The notes beneath the pieces are model-generated. The model saw only the letters and a program-made list of their open reading frames with translations, did no database searches and was not told the origin of the DNA. DNA of 64,000 nt from Lanius collurio (taxonomy: Eukaryota > Chordata > Aves > Passeriformes > Laniidae). Positions 37,412-51,479 of the stretch are shown here, piece by piece. The stretch's first letter is position 1; the number at the start of each line of letters is the position of its first letter. Location of the stretch: positions 7,705,077-7,769,076 of the forward strand of contig JACBWW010000021.1 in NCBI GenBank assembly GCA_020086605.1. The letters are read 5' to 3'. The position numbers and the translations under genes are program-made.

Positions 37412-37782
37412 CACCTGGAGAAGAAAAGGCTCCAGGGAGAGCTCAGAGCCCCTTGCAGGGCCTAAAGGGGCTCCAGGAGAGCTGTAGAGGGAGTGGGGAC
37501 AAGGGATGGAGGGACAGGACACAGGGAATGGCTTCCCAGTGCCAGAGGGCAGGGATGGATGGGATATTGGGAAGGAATTGTTCCCTGTGAGGGTGGGCAG
37601 GCCCTGGCACAGGGTGCCCAGAGCAGCTGTGGCTGCCCCTGGATCCCTGGAAGTGTCCAAGGCCATGTTGGCCAGGGCTTAGAGCACCCTGGGATAGTGG
37701 CAGGAGTCCCTGCCCATGGCAGGGGTGGGACTGTGTGATCTTTAAGGTCCCTTCCAACCCAAACCATTCCAGGATTTTATGA
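37412..37782 (+). mobile_element. CR1 LINE 3' end, about 370 bp
   Basis: Starts with CACCTGGAGAAGAAAAGGC, TCCAGGGAGAGCTCAGAG and continues through the shared block (GGCCCTGGCACAGGGTGCCC, GGATCCCTGGAAGTGTCCAA, GAGCACCCTGGGATAGTGGC) to AAGGTCCCTTCCAACCCAAA and a degraded tail. Several chance ORFs on both strands here come from the G+C-rich repeat and are not genes. Confidence 0.93.
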
Positions 37783-40700
37783 TCTCATTCATGTAGCTTT
37801 TCTAGTCCTAAACCTGTTCTTTAAGGTGTTCTACAATAACAGTATTTCATTGACGTGTATTTCCAAGACTAGTCAAAAGCAAGAGCAAATAAAAATGTCT
37901 TTAGTTTAAAAGCCAAGACAGATTGAGTGGTTTGCACAAGAATCAGGAAAAGCAGAGTTGTTAAAAGTCCCAATTCCAAAGACTTATGGCCATGTCTCAG
38001 GTGGGCTGAGCAAGCTGCCAGTTCGGACCTCCCTGACAATGGGGAACATATGGAAGCAGGAGGATCTATCCACTATATCTGAGCACAAGTGTTGAGTACT
38101 TTAAAATTAAGCTGTAAAACCTGGGCATCAATAAAGAACTTTACAGCATTCGTGTAAATAGTGTAAAATAAGGTGGATATACCTAAGCAGTCAGAACCTG
38201 TGAGGGGGAATTCTGGCAGCTATGCTCGGGGTGAGTTGTGCTCCTAATGGGAAGCAATAAAGAGCTCCCACGAGGAAAATGGTCCCGTAATTGAGACTTG
38301 AGAAAACAAGGACTTGGATTGACAGCTTGAAATCTTTTTTACTAAGATTCTACCTGGCAGTATTTTGTGGGCAGCAGCTCGACACTCTGCTGCCAGAACA
38401 CATCTGAGGATAAATCAGGTTATAAGGCTACACTGGGAAAACAAGTGGTGTCTTTTGCTTTCTTTTCAGTGGGCAGTGGATTGGTGCTGTAATTAGTGTC
38501 TCTGCTTTATAAATCTTTGTCACAGCATTTGTCACATGTCATGGCTGTGGCCCTGCTCCACCATGGGTCCTGCTGCCATGAGTGAGATATGAACAGTCAT
38601 CAGTGGTTCCTCTGTAACTGGAGCAATAAGAAAAAGGTTATCTCTTGAGGTGTAGCCATGATGAGCTACAATTACTGTTTTTTCAGAAGCTTTGAAGATG
38701 GAATTAGTCAGCTTATGCGTAAAAGTGCTTGTTGTTGCTTGGTAGTCAAGGGGTGTTTTGATTTTTAATGAAATTCACAGTATTTGCATTATGAGGTTAT
38801 AATTATTTTGAAGTCCACAGGTCAAAGAATTAGCCTGAAGTCTTTTGGCTGATACAAGGAAAACTAACACCTAGAAATCTGTGTTCACCTCTGACATGCT
38901 TAAAAACTTGAATAAAAAAATGCTGTTATCACCTGTAAATGTTGACTGTAGAGCCCTGCTTTTAAAAATGTACAGAAACTGATACCAAAGTTGGGAAAAT
39001 TGAATCCTTTCCCAGACTGCTGTTAAAAAGTTGGCTTTAGCTCTTTACACAGCTCCTCTTGCATTCCTAGGAAAGAGCAGGGAACAGGACATTGGTTTCA
39101 ACAATGACCACTGCTGGCCAGAGCCATCATGGCAGGGAATTAAGAGATTTTTATGCTGTTGCTAAAAAACTGGTGCTGTGTTTCTTCCAGCTCCATTCAG
39201 CTGCTGCATTGCTGCTGCCAAGGAGTCATTCCATAATCCACTGACCTGCTGGGTCCAGGAATCACAGAGTTGTGAGATTGGCTCTGGAAGGAGCTGATTG
39301 AATTGCCGTGTTTACTGCAGTTTCTCAACAACTTCCTTGCTTTGCTAGCAAATTTAAATGGTTAAAAATGCAGATTTTTAAAATTATGTGCACCTGTGTT
39401 CTCCAGTCTCAGTGGGAAGTCACCTTCTTCAGCTTTTAAGAGCACAGAGCCAATAATTTGCACTACCTTGATCCTGATCCCCCAGTTTAATTTTCTGTGT
39501 GCCTTTCAAGAGTAAGGATAATTCTTGGGCTCATAATGTTGCTTTCAAGTCTTCCTTCTCTCAGATCTGCCTAGGAATGAGTGAAATGAGTCAACAGTAG
39601 AGGTTTTTTTAAGCCTTCTTCAAGTTTTACACCAGCTCCCTGACAGAAAATGTTAAAATTCTTTTAGTTTGACAGAAATTAAGGATGTGCCAAACGGAGG
39701 AGTCTGCATAGATGGGAGTTACAGAACAATAAAGAATTTACATTTGCTGGCTGTGAGGTCTGTATAAGGGCAAATCCTTCTGATGCAATATGAACTTAAT
39801 TCATTTACTTGTAACAATTTTAATTAACAAATACTTGAAGAAACTCGAGCAGTCTCTATCTGGAGTTTTACTGCCTTTTGGATCCCTTGCCTTGCAAAAA
39901 TTCCAATTGTGCAGCCCTGGCAATCAATCAGCAGGGAAACAAAAGCTACCAGGTCCCAGCACAGTCTGTGGAAAATTTGGCAGGAAATATTTTGTAACTT
40001 GGATTTGTTAGAGGCCAAGTGAGGGAGAAGATCAGCACAGGTCTGTAAGAAACAATGTCAGGGTTAACGTGGATAGAAGCAAATGGAGAGAAACAAACCT
40101 GGAGACTCCCAGCTTTCCTTAAAGAGAGTGGTGGAGCTGGGACCTGGAAAACCAGGAGGGAGAATTCCAGGAAGTGTCACTTGGTGACTGAGCAGGGTGG
40201 AGGGGCTGTTCCTGGCGGGGTCCCTTTCCTAGGATGTTCAAGTCCTGCCCCAGCCACATCCCACTGCAGTTTGGATCTTAGTGAGGCTGTTTGCACCAAC
40301 TTTCTACTTTTTAAACACTGCTGTTGATGAGACACAGGAAAATATTTTATGAATTGATCTCTGTATACATTAAAGAGTCATTTCTTATCTGTTTAATTCA
40401 GCACAGGATTATAAATGTAGGGAAAAAATGTACTATAAGATACTTATAGCATAAATTTACACTTTAGATCTTGGAGCTGTCCTATCTCAGTGCCATCACT
40501 TCTTTTCTGGGGAGTTTCGTAGTTTAATGTAATTTGACTGTCTCAGTTTCCCTTCTGTGAAGTGGTGATTGAGCTCATAGATGGATCCTGAGAATTAATC
40601 AGTGTTTGTATGGGACTCTGGTGATGGGGGCAATTCTATTAAATGTGCAAAACCTTTTTTATATACCTACAGATCCTACACATTCTGTTCTTATTGCACA

Positions 40701-43150
40701 GTTTAGAACCCAAATTGTTGCATATTGTCACCTTTTTATTATACTAGCATACTTGGAATTTTTTTAGTAATGTACTCTGAATAATTAATCATTCAACTAA
40801 TAATTATCCATTCCAAATAAAACAACTTGATTACTAAGCCTGATGAGGAAAATCCAGTCAGGAAAGAACCCTTTCAAAAACAACAACATTCTGCAGATAT
40901 CCTTAATATTTAAAGAGTGAGCTATATTTAGTAAATTCTTCTGAAGCAGGGGGAGAGGAACGGATGCTAATTTCCTGTGTCATCAGATTTGTGCATGTGT
41001 GTCAGCAGCATTCCTAAATCACCACCTACCACACAATCACCATCCTCACAGGCATCAGGAATATCCAGCATTTCCCTGGGTGGTTCCTGTTGTGGGCTCA
41101 TGCCTCCTTTTGCTCATCAATTATTTAACATTTGGGGGGTTCAGTATTTGCTCTGCTCAGACGTTCTGCAGGGAGCAGGCACCTTTCTTAGTCAAGGAAA
41201 CAGCGAAGTTGTGGAATCAGTGTCATTTTCCAGATGGCACTCACTTAACCCACGGAGGCCAGCCCTTATCAAAGATGATTACAGATGATGGAAAAAAATT
41301 CCCTGGCTGGAAAGGGCACTGGGGTGAGCCTGAGGTGCTTCTGATGGCACCGTGCAGCATGGCCAGTGGCAATTTAGGTGATGGTCTCATCAGACAACCT
41401 CTTTTTCCCCTGTGATTTTTTTAAAGATATATCTCTGCGGCCACTGGGAGAATGTAGAGATCTGAACCTCAAAAGGAATCTGGCATTTAAAACCTTTAAT
41501 GCACAGGTGCTGTGCTCTCCTCCAGCAAAATCCTGTTCGCTTCCTGGCTGCCATCCAGCCAGGAAGTCACGTATGTCTGTTTTGCTTTTTCTTTGTCAGT
41601 GGCAGTTGTCACTAAAAAAGAGAGAAATGAAATTAATCCGGGGAGAAGCTGTTCCACAGTTCCTTGGGCTGAACCTCCAGGAACTGACACCCAGAGTCTG
41701 AGAAGTGGAGCTCCTGTGTGGATTTTCCTGGTTTCTTTGAGGCTGACCCATGGATAATGCTGGAGGCATGAACAGGTTGTTTATAAACAATGAGGAAAAA
41801 ACATGTGGAATGATGATTTAGTGTTTCTGCCTGCCTGACACTTGATGGCTTAATGCAGGAATCTACAATGGGGAAGCTGTGCCGAAAGCACCGGCTTCCA
41901 TATGGCTGGGATTTTGTCAAAACATTTCAGCTCAGTACACCCATAACTGATTGTGAGCATGAACAGTTTTGATCAGCCTGTTTTTCAGAATGTAAAACAG
42001 TTTAAGAATTGTCTGTTTTTAACATCATAACAAAAAAGTTTCACTTCCCAGTTTAGAGCAACTTCTGCTTTAGAAATTGGCATTAATTTACGCTTCTGTG
42101 AACAACATTGGAACATGTTGAGAAGTCAAAATAAAATATCAAGGTTTAGACATCCAATCTCAATAATTTATGAGACAAGACTTTCTCCTCCTGCCTGGCT
42201 CTCCAGAAGGAAACCCAAGCCCCACTGGTGGGCAGAGGAAGCTGTAGGGACACGGGCAGAGATGCCTGAATGTTCTGCTCGCTTGAGGCTGGTGCTTTGC
42301 TTGCTGAGGCTGCACTGCTCTCTCAGCATTTGCATCCTAAAGAAGTGGTGCAGGAGAGCTGCAGCAGTGGTGCAGTCTAAGGAGCTGCTCTAGGGACACT
42401 GGAATTTTTCTGGCATAAACCTCTCCTGATGCTGGGCTGTGTGTCCTCTGCCTTTGCTAACACAGCCAGGGACACCCAGGCTTTGGTTCCTGGTATTTTA
42501 GCTATGCAGTATTTGTCTGCCTCGTGATAATCTCTTTATTAAAAGCACATTCTACATCTCCATGCTTGAGTGATGTGAAAAGAGGGTGTAATATTCTAGT
42601 ATTTTTGTATTTTTGCTTTTTTTCCCCCCCAGTAGTTTCAGACTTGCTATTTTCTGTTGGTAAATACAAGAAAGGTTTTGCAGAGACTGTGCTGAGTCTC
42701 ACAATGTGTTTTGATGACTGAACGTTCTAGTTTTTACTGGGTCACACAGGGCAAGACTTTTTACAAAACTGTTTCTTTTTCTGTGCCTGAAAGGGACGTT
42801 ACTATTAATGGCTTATAAGAGAAAGACAGCAGAGTATTTAAGATATCTTGAAGACATTAGGCAACATTAAAGAGACATGTGAAGGTTCAAGTATGCCTGG
42901 AAGAAAAGAGAAGAGCGAGTAGCTGGTGTGGATACCTGCACACCATTTTTGCAAGCCTTTGAACTGTTTCAGATATAAAAGACACCCCTTTTTCAAAGGC
43001 CATTGGGCTTTCTGCTGCTCTTATTCTCTCTAAATGTCTGTGAGTAACAGAATTCACACTAGTAAAGGTAGGATTTTCCTGCATTCCTGCCTGCTAGGGC
43101 AGGACGTCCTTTAAGCTGATATTGTTTGGCTGAAGAGCTGTGCACAGGTG

Positions 43151-43428
43151 ACCCAGTGATAGGACAAGGGGAGAGATTTTAAACTAAAAGAGGAGAGATT
43201 TATCTTAGATGGTAGGAAGGAATTCTTGGCTGTGAGGGTGAGGAGGCCCTGGCACAGGGTGCCCAGAGAAGCTGTGGCTGCCCCTGGATCCCTGGAAGTG
43301 GCCAAGGCCAGGTTGGAACGGGCTTGGAGCACCCTGGGATAGTGGCAGGAGTCCCTGCCCATGGCAGGGGGTGGAACAGGATCTTTAAGGTCCCTTCCTA
43401 CCCAAACCATCCCAGCATTCTGTGATTA
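43151..43428 (+). mobile_element. CR1 LINE 3' end
   Basis: From CCAGTGATAGGACAAGGGG through GAGGCCCTGGCACAGGGTGC, TGGCTGCCCCTGGATCCCTG and GTCCCTGCCCATGGCAGG to CCATCCCAGCATTCTGTGAT. It is very similar to the copies at 37.4 and 52.4 kb over the shared block, so these are probably relatively young members of one subfamily. Confidence 0.93.
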
Positions 43429-44869
43429 GGCATTAAGAGGGAATTGTAGCAAAGGGAAGAAGTGTTTCTTTTTACTCTCCAGCTACACTGTTGGAAATAA
43501 AAGCAAATACCACAAGCCACAGTGTTTACGTCGTTTTTCAGTATCAACACAATAAAATAAATTGCTTATTGACCATCTTAAAAATGACTGATGAGTCAGG
43601 ACTGCGAGTTATGTTATGCATGAAGAACATGTTTATCCATCTCCTTGAAAGGGAAACTTTATGGCAAAATTTGAAGCTGGTGAGGTGGATACAGTGTTTC
43701 TTCCATATGCATGTCTTGATTTTCCCCACTGCTCAGCCAATCCTGCTCCCTTTGCTCAGCAGCTGTAGGAGAAAGGACACATCCCTGCATGGGAACGACA
43801 AGGAGAAGGAACATCCTCTACCCCTTGTTGTAGTGAAATGAAGCTTTTTCTCCTCTAAGCTTTATTTTTACTTTAACTGCAATTAAAGGGATATTGCCTA
43901 TCTGGTAAGACATCAGCAGAATGACCTTTGACAAGGCCAGGTTTATGTGCTGTGAAAAACAAGGAGCTGAGCACGTCTCTGAGAGCTTGGCCAGGCAGGG
44001 TGGGTCCTGCTCGATCCTCTGCAGTCGTGGAGGGTGGAAAGGTGACTGCAGTGGTTGGCTCAGGTTGCTTTCCACATGGTGGATTCCCCAGGTGAAGGAT
44101 GAAGTTGTCCTGCCCAGCTGCAGGAACTGGATGAGGATGTGACTGAAGGGCAGCCAGCATGGGCAGCCTCCTGCAGCTCCCAGACTGGCCCTGTGGGCCT
44201 GCTTCAAACTGCATCAAAGTCAGCTGGAATTACTGAACTGAGAGAGGATTTGCTTCTGCTCTCAAACTGCCTTGCTGAGCACTCAAATAAAGATTATTTA
44301 GAGTAGCAAGAAGTCCATGTGGATATTGCACATTGCTTTTTCACACCAGGCACAGCTGTGGGATCAGCAGCTCCAAATCTCCAGGGACAGAGGCCTCTCT
44401 GAGCAGCTCTGCTGCCAGCTCTCCTGAGCTGGTTTCTTGAAGGATGCATCTCCTTCCTGTCCTTGTCCTGCAGTGTTTTAGGCATATCCAGTGTTTTTCT
44501 ACCCCTTCTTGCAGGCAAAACTGAATTTACTTCTGTGTAGAGACATTAACAGAAAATTTCATTACCTTGTCAATGAAAACATCTAAAGTCCATTACAGAT
44601 GTTGAAAGAGAATGTTTTACCCAGTTGGAAGACAGAATTTGGAAGTAAGTTACTTGCAGACATTATTATTACAAGCCTGTCCTAGACAATAGTAATGAAG
44701 TATTGGTGGAGGTTTTGCCAGAGCAAAGACTGCTGGGTTTCATACAGAGAAAAGATAGTATCTTCATTTAGTTTTATTAGACTCTTGATACTCTGCCCAT
44801 GTATTTTTTAATTCACCACAGTAAAATTCTAATTAAAGAACAGACTTTGCCTCCCATTAATATGACACT

Positions 44870-44885
44870 AAAAAAAAAAAAAAAA
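44870..44885. repeat. Poly-A run of 16
   Basis: Sixteen consecutive A residues. No processed gene copy or SINE body is seen immediately 5' of it. Confidence 0.95.
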
Positions 44886-47800
44886 CATTTTAAAGAATGC
44901 AGCATTTTCTTCACAAAAATTATAATGAGAAGACAAGCTGCCAGTGTTGTATAGAATGTTGTCGCTCCCTTATGAAGCGTTTCATGATTGTAAACTCCTT
45001 GTAAGATCCAGAGTGTCAGTAGAGTTAAAGGCTCATTAAACAGAGCGGTAATTTCTACAAAAAGAAATAGGAAATATTCTCAGGTTTTTTTAATGTTCTA
45101 ATTTTCACTTCTTTTGAAGCGTCTGTCAAAATAGCTCCTAGTAGAAATACTGAAAGCGCCACACTTTGATATCTGTCAGCAGTAGAAGTTGTTTCTTCCT
45201 TTTTGCTGCTTCCAAAATATATTGAGATTATTACAGAATTTGATGAAGCTGACATCCAAATACTTAACTTTTCTTTGACTTGGAGTGATTTTGTTTTAAT
45301 TTATCCAAAATACAAACCTCCATCTAGGTAACTGTTGTAAGCACTCTACAAAATACGGTAGGAATGTTCTTTAAACAATAATTACTTTGGAAAGAAAATG
45401 TTTCCTCAGAGGATACTAAATAAACTGCAGGGCCTCTAAAGTGCTGGGACTGAGTAAGGTACCACATGTTGGAGAGTCAGTGACTAATGAGATCATCATC
45501 CAAGATTAAATCAGGGCCCAAATCAGCCACATGTTCCATCTCTGATTCAGAGCAGGAACTTCAGGGAGAATCAGCAAAATCTTTCTTGGAGGATGAAAAT
45601 CTGTTTTCCTGTCCTTAAGAAAGGAATAAAAAAAACAACCACAAAATGAGATTGATTTCCTCCTCTGAGTAATAATTTATTCATTTTGGGAAAAATCAGC
45701 TGATGTTCCCTTCTCAACTTTCCATTTCTACCTGATGAAGCCTGATCCATAAACTGTGAGGATGAGACTGACTACAAGTCCTGCCGGCCTCAGATTAACC
45801 CCCGGGGTTTGCCCCTTGGGTGGATACACAAATGCATATTTACATATGCAAAATATATTCTCTGGCAGCCTTAGAGTTGTAAACATTGAGACTGACATTT
45901 TCTTCACATTCTAATTGTGTGAGCTGTGACTGAAAGCCTGGCTTTGGAGATAAAGGGAATCCAGGTTTGGGAACCTTAAGGCTGCAAAGCTACAAGCTCA
46001 GAAGTCAGCAAGTGCCAGGGTACTCTGTGCTCACATAATTAAAGAAAATATCATAATTCATAGGCTCAAGTACTGAATTACTGCTGTATTACCAACCTTT
46101 AATCTGACATTTTATTTTTGTGACACCAACTCCCTAAGTCAAATGTCTTATTTACATGGGATGCTCCCTGTTTGGTTTGGTTTTCCTTAAAAAGCAAATG
46201 GAGAATAGGAAAAATCTCTCTGAGAGTGTTGCAGCAGAGCCCTGCCATGTGAGTCACGTGGACTGAGAGCACAGGGCTGTCACCCTCCCCGGGGGCCACT
46301 TACTGCGTGGAGATTAAACAGCCAGTGGCCCATGGCTGCTCCCAGGAAAAATTGTATCAGGAGTCCTGCTAAGGCCCTGAAGTCTTTAATTTCAGATTGC
46401 TTTTAATATGGTTGGAGTCTTTGAGGAATGTAGGTAATGAGTTATCTGGGGGTGGCACTGAGTGTCTGCAGATCACATTTTTATAGTTTGAGTACAGGTG
46501 GATTTTCACTGGGGACATCTGGGCACACCCCTGGGTGTGGGACAGTGCTCAGAACGTGTCCCAGCTGTTGAAATCATGGAATTATTATGTTGGTCTCTAA
46601 GCATTTGGAAAAGCATTTTTGAAGGGCACTTCTGAAAATCTGGGTTATTTTGAGTGTTATTAACATGTGGTGGATGTTACAAGGGTGATCAGTCTTATGA
46701 GACAGAGGTTTTTTGGGTTAGAATCAAGCAGATCAGCGGGTGGTTTTTCAGTGACTTGGCTTATGCCTTTAGCAGTGTGTTGGTGTCACTTGAGGGACTC
46801 AGCACTGCTCAGAGCCAGCACAAAGTGCTGGGAAGTGTCATTGTAAAGGAATTCCCTCTTCATGCACCTTGTTTCAAACCTATTCCTTGGCTTCTGTTTG
46901 CAAAGGTGTTGAACTGTCCCAAAAGCAGTCATGGTTGTGCAGGGAGCAGATACAGCTCAATTCATGGCTGTAATTCTCCTGTTGGATAAAGTGCAGGGAA
47001 TAAAAAGTTATTGATTATTTTAAATTTTCATTAATTACATTCAGTCAAATGTTTTACCTTTTGCTATTTCTCTGCCTGCTTTACATTAGCTGGATCAACC
47101 ATCTGTTTTCAAAACTGAATTAGACAAAAAAAAACCCCTGCACCCAGAGTTACGTCCACATTTCACCTCAATGTGTATGCACAGAATCATTCTACAACAG
47201 TACAGTTACATTAAGAGGAGAATCCAGTCCTAATTTCAAAGTAAATTCTAAAATAATCTCACTTAAACCATGTCCTCCCAGATTTAATAAGTTAATTTTA
47301 TTTCCTGTTTGCATTTTTAAGGGCTAGTATCTCATTTAAACATTACAAACTGGATTTGGAAATATTCCAGAATATCGATAATTGAATATGAGCACGTTCC
47401 ATGCTTTAGCAAATTTGTAGAAAGCTGCTTTAAAGTGTGGAGTCCCTTGCCCAGGGAAATCAGACACTGGATGTTTTCAGCTGTGCCTTGTGCAGGATGT
47501 TTGTGAACATTCCACTGACTTTGCAGACCTGGAATACCAAACTGGTCCCTGGCTACAAAAGGGACACAGAGAGGCTGATGCTGATGAGAACAGAATAAAC
47601 TCAGACCTTGAGACCACAGGCTGTGCTGCTGCTGTGATAGAAGAAGCTGTTTTCATATTAATAGTGTGTCTGTGCAGGGATGGAAAAGCTCTGGAATAGA
47701 ACTTTTGACTCTCTCATCAGGATAAGTCACTCCAAAAATGTCACCCCTTCCTTGGGACTCCTTTTATTTATTTGTTACCTTTTCACCCTCCTGTGTTTGC

Positions 47801-47994
47801 TTCGTTGTGTCTGACTTGTGGTGCTGCACTGAGTACTGGGCCTCTCTATTGACCCAGAACACAGAAATTCCTTAATCACTCCTAGAGGGATAAACAGCCC
47901 TTGGGGAGTGAAACGGCACTTCCCGTGTGTCCTCGGTATGCAGTGACCAGGACAGCACTGCTAACAGGATGCCATGCATGACCACAGCAGAAAA

Positions 47995-48200
47995 ATTTCT
48001 TCACTGAAGGAGTGGTTAAGTGCCGCAACAGGCTCTCCAGGGAAGTGGTGGAGTCACCATCACTGGAAGGATTCAAAAACAAGCAGATGTGGCACTTTGT
48101 GATATGGTTTAGTGGGCATGGGGGTGTTTGGTCAAAGGTTGGACTTGGTGATCTTGGAGGTCTTTTCCAGCCTTAAGGATTCTATGATTTGATGATTCTA
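47995..48200 (+). mobile_element. CR1 LINE 3' end of a second subfamily
   Basis: The order is AGTGGTTAAGTGCCGCAACA, GGCTCTCCAGGGAAGTGGTG, CACTGGAAGGATTC, TGTGGCACTT, GGTTGGACTTGGTGATCTTG, GAGGTCTTTTCCAGCCTTAA, then GATTCTATGATTTGATGATTC. This is CR1-like, but a different subfamily from the 33-43 kb copies (TTGGAGGTCTTTTCC in place of TTTAAGGTCCCTTCC). The tail is the duplicated ATTCTATGAT-type terminus. Confidence 0.85.
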
Positions 48201-51041
48201 CAGAGCCTGCAGGAGCCCTCACTTCAGGAAGTAACTGAGATTTCAGTGTGGGAGTGGGGATGGCACGAGGAGGAAAACCCTTGGTGCAGCTTTGGGCAGT
48301 CTCCACCGAGGGGTGAATCCCTTCCCTGCCTCAGCAGCCAGTGCACACCGCTCTGATTGTCCTTAGGCACCCAGCCTCATCCCTTACAGAGCCACATTCA
48401 TTTATCCTGGTGATGCTTAATCTCCAGCCATATTTCCAAAGGTGAAAAAGGGAGGAAGTTAGCACGTTTGCCAAGGAATGTGGGCACGTGACCTGAAATA
48501 TGGCAGCTCACTTTATTGTAGCATCTCCCAAGAGAACAGTGGCTGTTTCAGACTCATCCCTCACAGTGTTGACATCCCCACATGCAGCTAAGGGGAGCAT
48601 TTGTACCTCCCTGACATCACCTCTCTCAGGTTGCTTTCCTTATTGATGGTCTGGTTAAAGTCTCTGTATCATTTTGACATTTTTAATGGCATCTGCATTT
48701 ACAGCAGAGCGCTCGTGTGAGCTTTAATCAGCTCTCTGTTCACACGTTGTTGCTGTTATTATTTATTACAGTAACACACTGAGGCAATCAACAAGAGCAA
48801 GATCAGACTGTGCTGGGCTGGGGGTGGAGTTTAAAATTGTTTCTCTTTGCCAGTGGGAGAAGGGGCGCTGACAATCCCAAAGTGCAGCAGGATCCCATGG
48901 CTCTAAGCCTGCTCTGCTTTCTGTCTCAGAACCTGGAGTCACTGTCACACACCAGCCAGGATTTGCCACAGTGATGTATAGAGACAAAATACTTTCTGGC
49001 TGCTGAAGTCTTTGGTTTCTTCTGTTTTAAAATTTTCTAGCAGGAGCTACTAGACCCCAACATGTAGCCAGTTACACACTCAAGTAGTCTCACACCTGAG
49101 TGAGCCTGTTGATCTCAGTGGAGTTAATTGTAAGAATAAGTACTTGGATTTTAGCTTATCATCCCTGTATCTACCTTTGTAAAGGTAATGATGTTCCCAC
49201 AGTGCAGATCTCGGAATTACCATTGTATTATTAGGTAAATACCACATCATGTTCTAATGAAATGGCTCTACATTCTGTCACTGCAATATGGGACTTAGAG
49301 GAAAGGGGAAAAGAAAACCAACAGGAATTGACAAACTTTGAGCAGAAAAGATCTTATTTTCATGTGAGGTTACTGCAGTGTAAAATCAGGTGAGGATGAA
49401 ATTCCATTATCCCAAATTTTACACTAACACATGGCTAAGAAATTTCACTCAGTTCCCTTTGGTGAGATTGTGGGGTGAAATTTGCTACAGGAAGGAAGCA
49501 AGCATGCAACCAAACACTGATTGCAAATAAGTGTTCAAATGAGATGGACTCACAGAAAAGAAGCTGTGTTTGAGGCAGGCCCTGTACAGGTGAAACAAAA
49601 TGCTTGAACTAATGAAGGTAAATTATTTTTCCTTCCAATAAATGGTTTTCTTTTCCCTTCACTTTCTTTCAAAGTGAAAAACACGAATCCAGCAGACAAA
49701 TCAGATGCTTGGAGCATCCACCTGAGATGTGAAAGAGCAAGGATAGAATCATATCTTCTGAGGAGTGTTATTTATTCATATTGGGGAAATTAATTGCAAC
49801 TGGAGCTGTATCAGCTCGCAACAAGCCACAGTCTACAGTTGGGGCTCTGATGTGAGGTGTGGGAAGGCAGGAATCAGTCCCTAGAGCAGGCAAGGTGCAG
49901 TTTGATCCCTGCACTCCACTTCCCTGTGCTGAGGGACATCAACTGTGCTCATACGGTTCGGATTTGTATCCTTTGTGGAAGTGCAGAACTGCATCCCTTG
50001 ATGTTCAAGTTCGCAGCAAACAAATCAGTGTTTCTGGAATGGAAATTACCAGGGAACTCCTGCAGCTTTGCTCCCTGCCCCAGAAGGCTCACAGAGCCTT
50101 AGCAAGTGTCTATGTGAAATAAAGATAGATCATCTCTTCCCACAGATTCTCAGTAATAATTTAAGTCTTATAAAGAGTAAGATTTTGTTTGCTTGGCTCC
50201 CAGTGGTGTTAGAGAGGAACTATCATCCCTGCTTACAGCTGTGGGAGAAGTGAGGCAAAGCAATAAATGAACTGGGGGTGAGGCCTGACTGGGATTGTGC
50301 ACAGGGATACGTGGTGTGCTCTGCTCCCTGCAGGACATGAAACCTCTGCACCTGTGTCCTCTAAGACCCTGCAGATCTTTTGGAGACCTTGGAATTATCT
50401 TCTGTGGGTTTATTTCAGCTTTTAACACTTGCTCAACAAACACAAGTTTGTAAACTGGTGATCAGCAGTGCAAATTATGTAAGAGCTGTCTTCTTTTTCT
50501 GCTGGGTATCCTCACACTGACCAGTCAGTATCTTCTTCTCAAAATGAAGGATAATAAATAATAATATTGCCAAAATTAACTGGTAGCTGCAGTTTTCCAG
50601 TGTGAGTTGATAGCCAAGTACTGTAGAAAGGGGAGGGCTATGAAATTTCTAGGACAAAAGCATCAGGCTTAAGTGAGCTTTACATTTACCTCGCTAATCC
50701 TGGAAACAGATCCGGGGCTGAGAAGCAGCGCGTGTCACCTGGGATTAGTTTCCATGTTTGCAAATAAAAGAGTTTGTGAAAACAGCCCTGTTGCTGGGCT
50801 TCCACTCTCCTCTCCTGCCTGGCACTGGGATCTACTTGCAGGAGGGTTGTTGGTGAAATTGAAACCAGCTCTGAGCACAACCAGCTGTACCTGGAAAGCG
50901 ATCAGGAACTGTGTCCTTTCCAGTTGCCTGTTCTAAATAGGATGAGAATTTTCTTCACCCTTACCATAGCTATGGTGAAAGGCAGCTAAGTGAAGGGTAG
51001 GACTACTGAAGAAATCCTTGTTTTCCTGCTTTTTGCTGAGG

Positions 51042-51066
51042 AAACCTTGACCTAAGGTCAAGGTTT
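51042..51066. repeat. 25-bp perfect palindrome with nuclear-receptor half-sites
   Basis: AAACCTTGACCT (51042-51053), one A, then AGGTCAAGGTTT (51055-51066). The arms are exact reverse complements. The centre is TGACCT-A-AGGTCA, an everted pair of the AGGTCA half-site with 1-bp spacing. Confidence 0.95.
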
Positions 51067-51433
51067 GCTTTGAGCTCTGCTCAGTGCATGCAGCTCAAAG
51101 AGGTGTTGTGCAGGTGCTGTTTTGATAGCAAATCAGGACAAACTCTTCCTGTAAGGCTGACTTCCCTCTCCCATCCTTCACATGGTGCTCAAAAGAGGAG
51201 AAGGGATCAGGCAAGATTGTCACATGAAGGGTTCTCACTGTGCCTTAATGCATTCCATAGGGAACCTCCTCTCTGTGTCAGTGGCCAGAGGGTTGAGGGC
51301 CGTTCTCTGTTGCTGTTATTAGCACAGGAATTATCTGACATACTTACTCCATACCTTCATCCCTGAGTCTGGGCAGCCTCATGACATCCTGTCTCCAGAG
51401 TTATTTTCTTCCCTCTCACTATTTAGTCCAGAC

Positions 51434-51479
51434 AACAAAAATAAACAAATATATAGATAAATAAGAAAACAAACAAACA
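51434..51479. repeat. A-rich low-complexity tract
   Basis: Irregular AAACA and ATAAA units (for example AAATAAACAAATATATAG, then AAACAAACAAAC). Simple sequence, no tail-associated element recognised. Confidence 0.8.

Larger units (their letters stand above)
33278..43150. other. Non-coding stretch with two CR1 copies, no gene seen
   Basis: Between the CR1 copies at 35.7 and 37.4 kb lies a T-rich segment (36840-37290) whose translation is spuriously hydrophobic. The 34250-34870 part is AT-rich with TAAT sites and no repeats. No exon recognised. Confidence 0.65.

Noticed and set aside
39255..39305. Possible antisense CR1 end (GGAATCACAGAGTTGTGAG region)
   Set aside because: Only the first 15 bases or so resemble a CR1 terminus; the following sequence diverges too far to call.
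40977..41415. Overlapping + ORFs of 103 and 138 codons
   Set aside because: No recognisable domain and no splice consensus at sensible places; probably chance.
46255..46260. CACGTG E-boxes here, near 10355 and at 48485
   Set aside because: A six-base motif is expected several times in 64 kb; no clustering.
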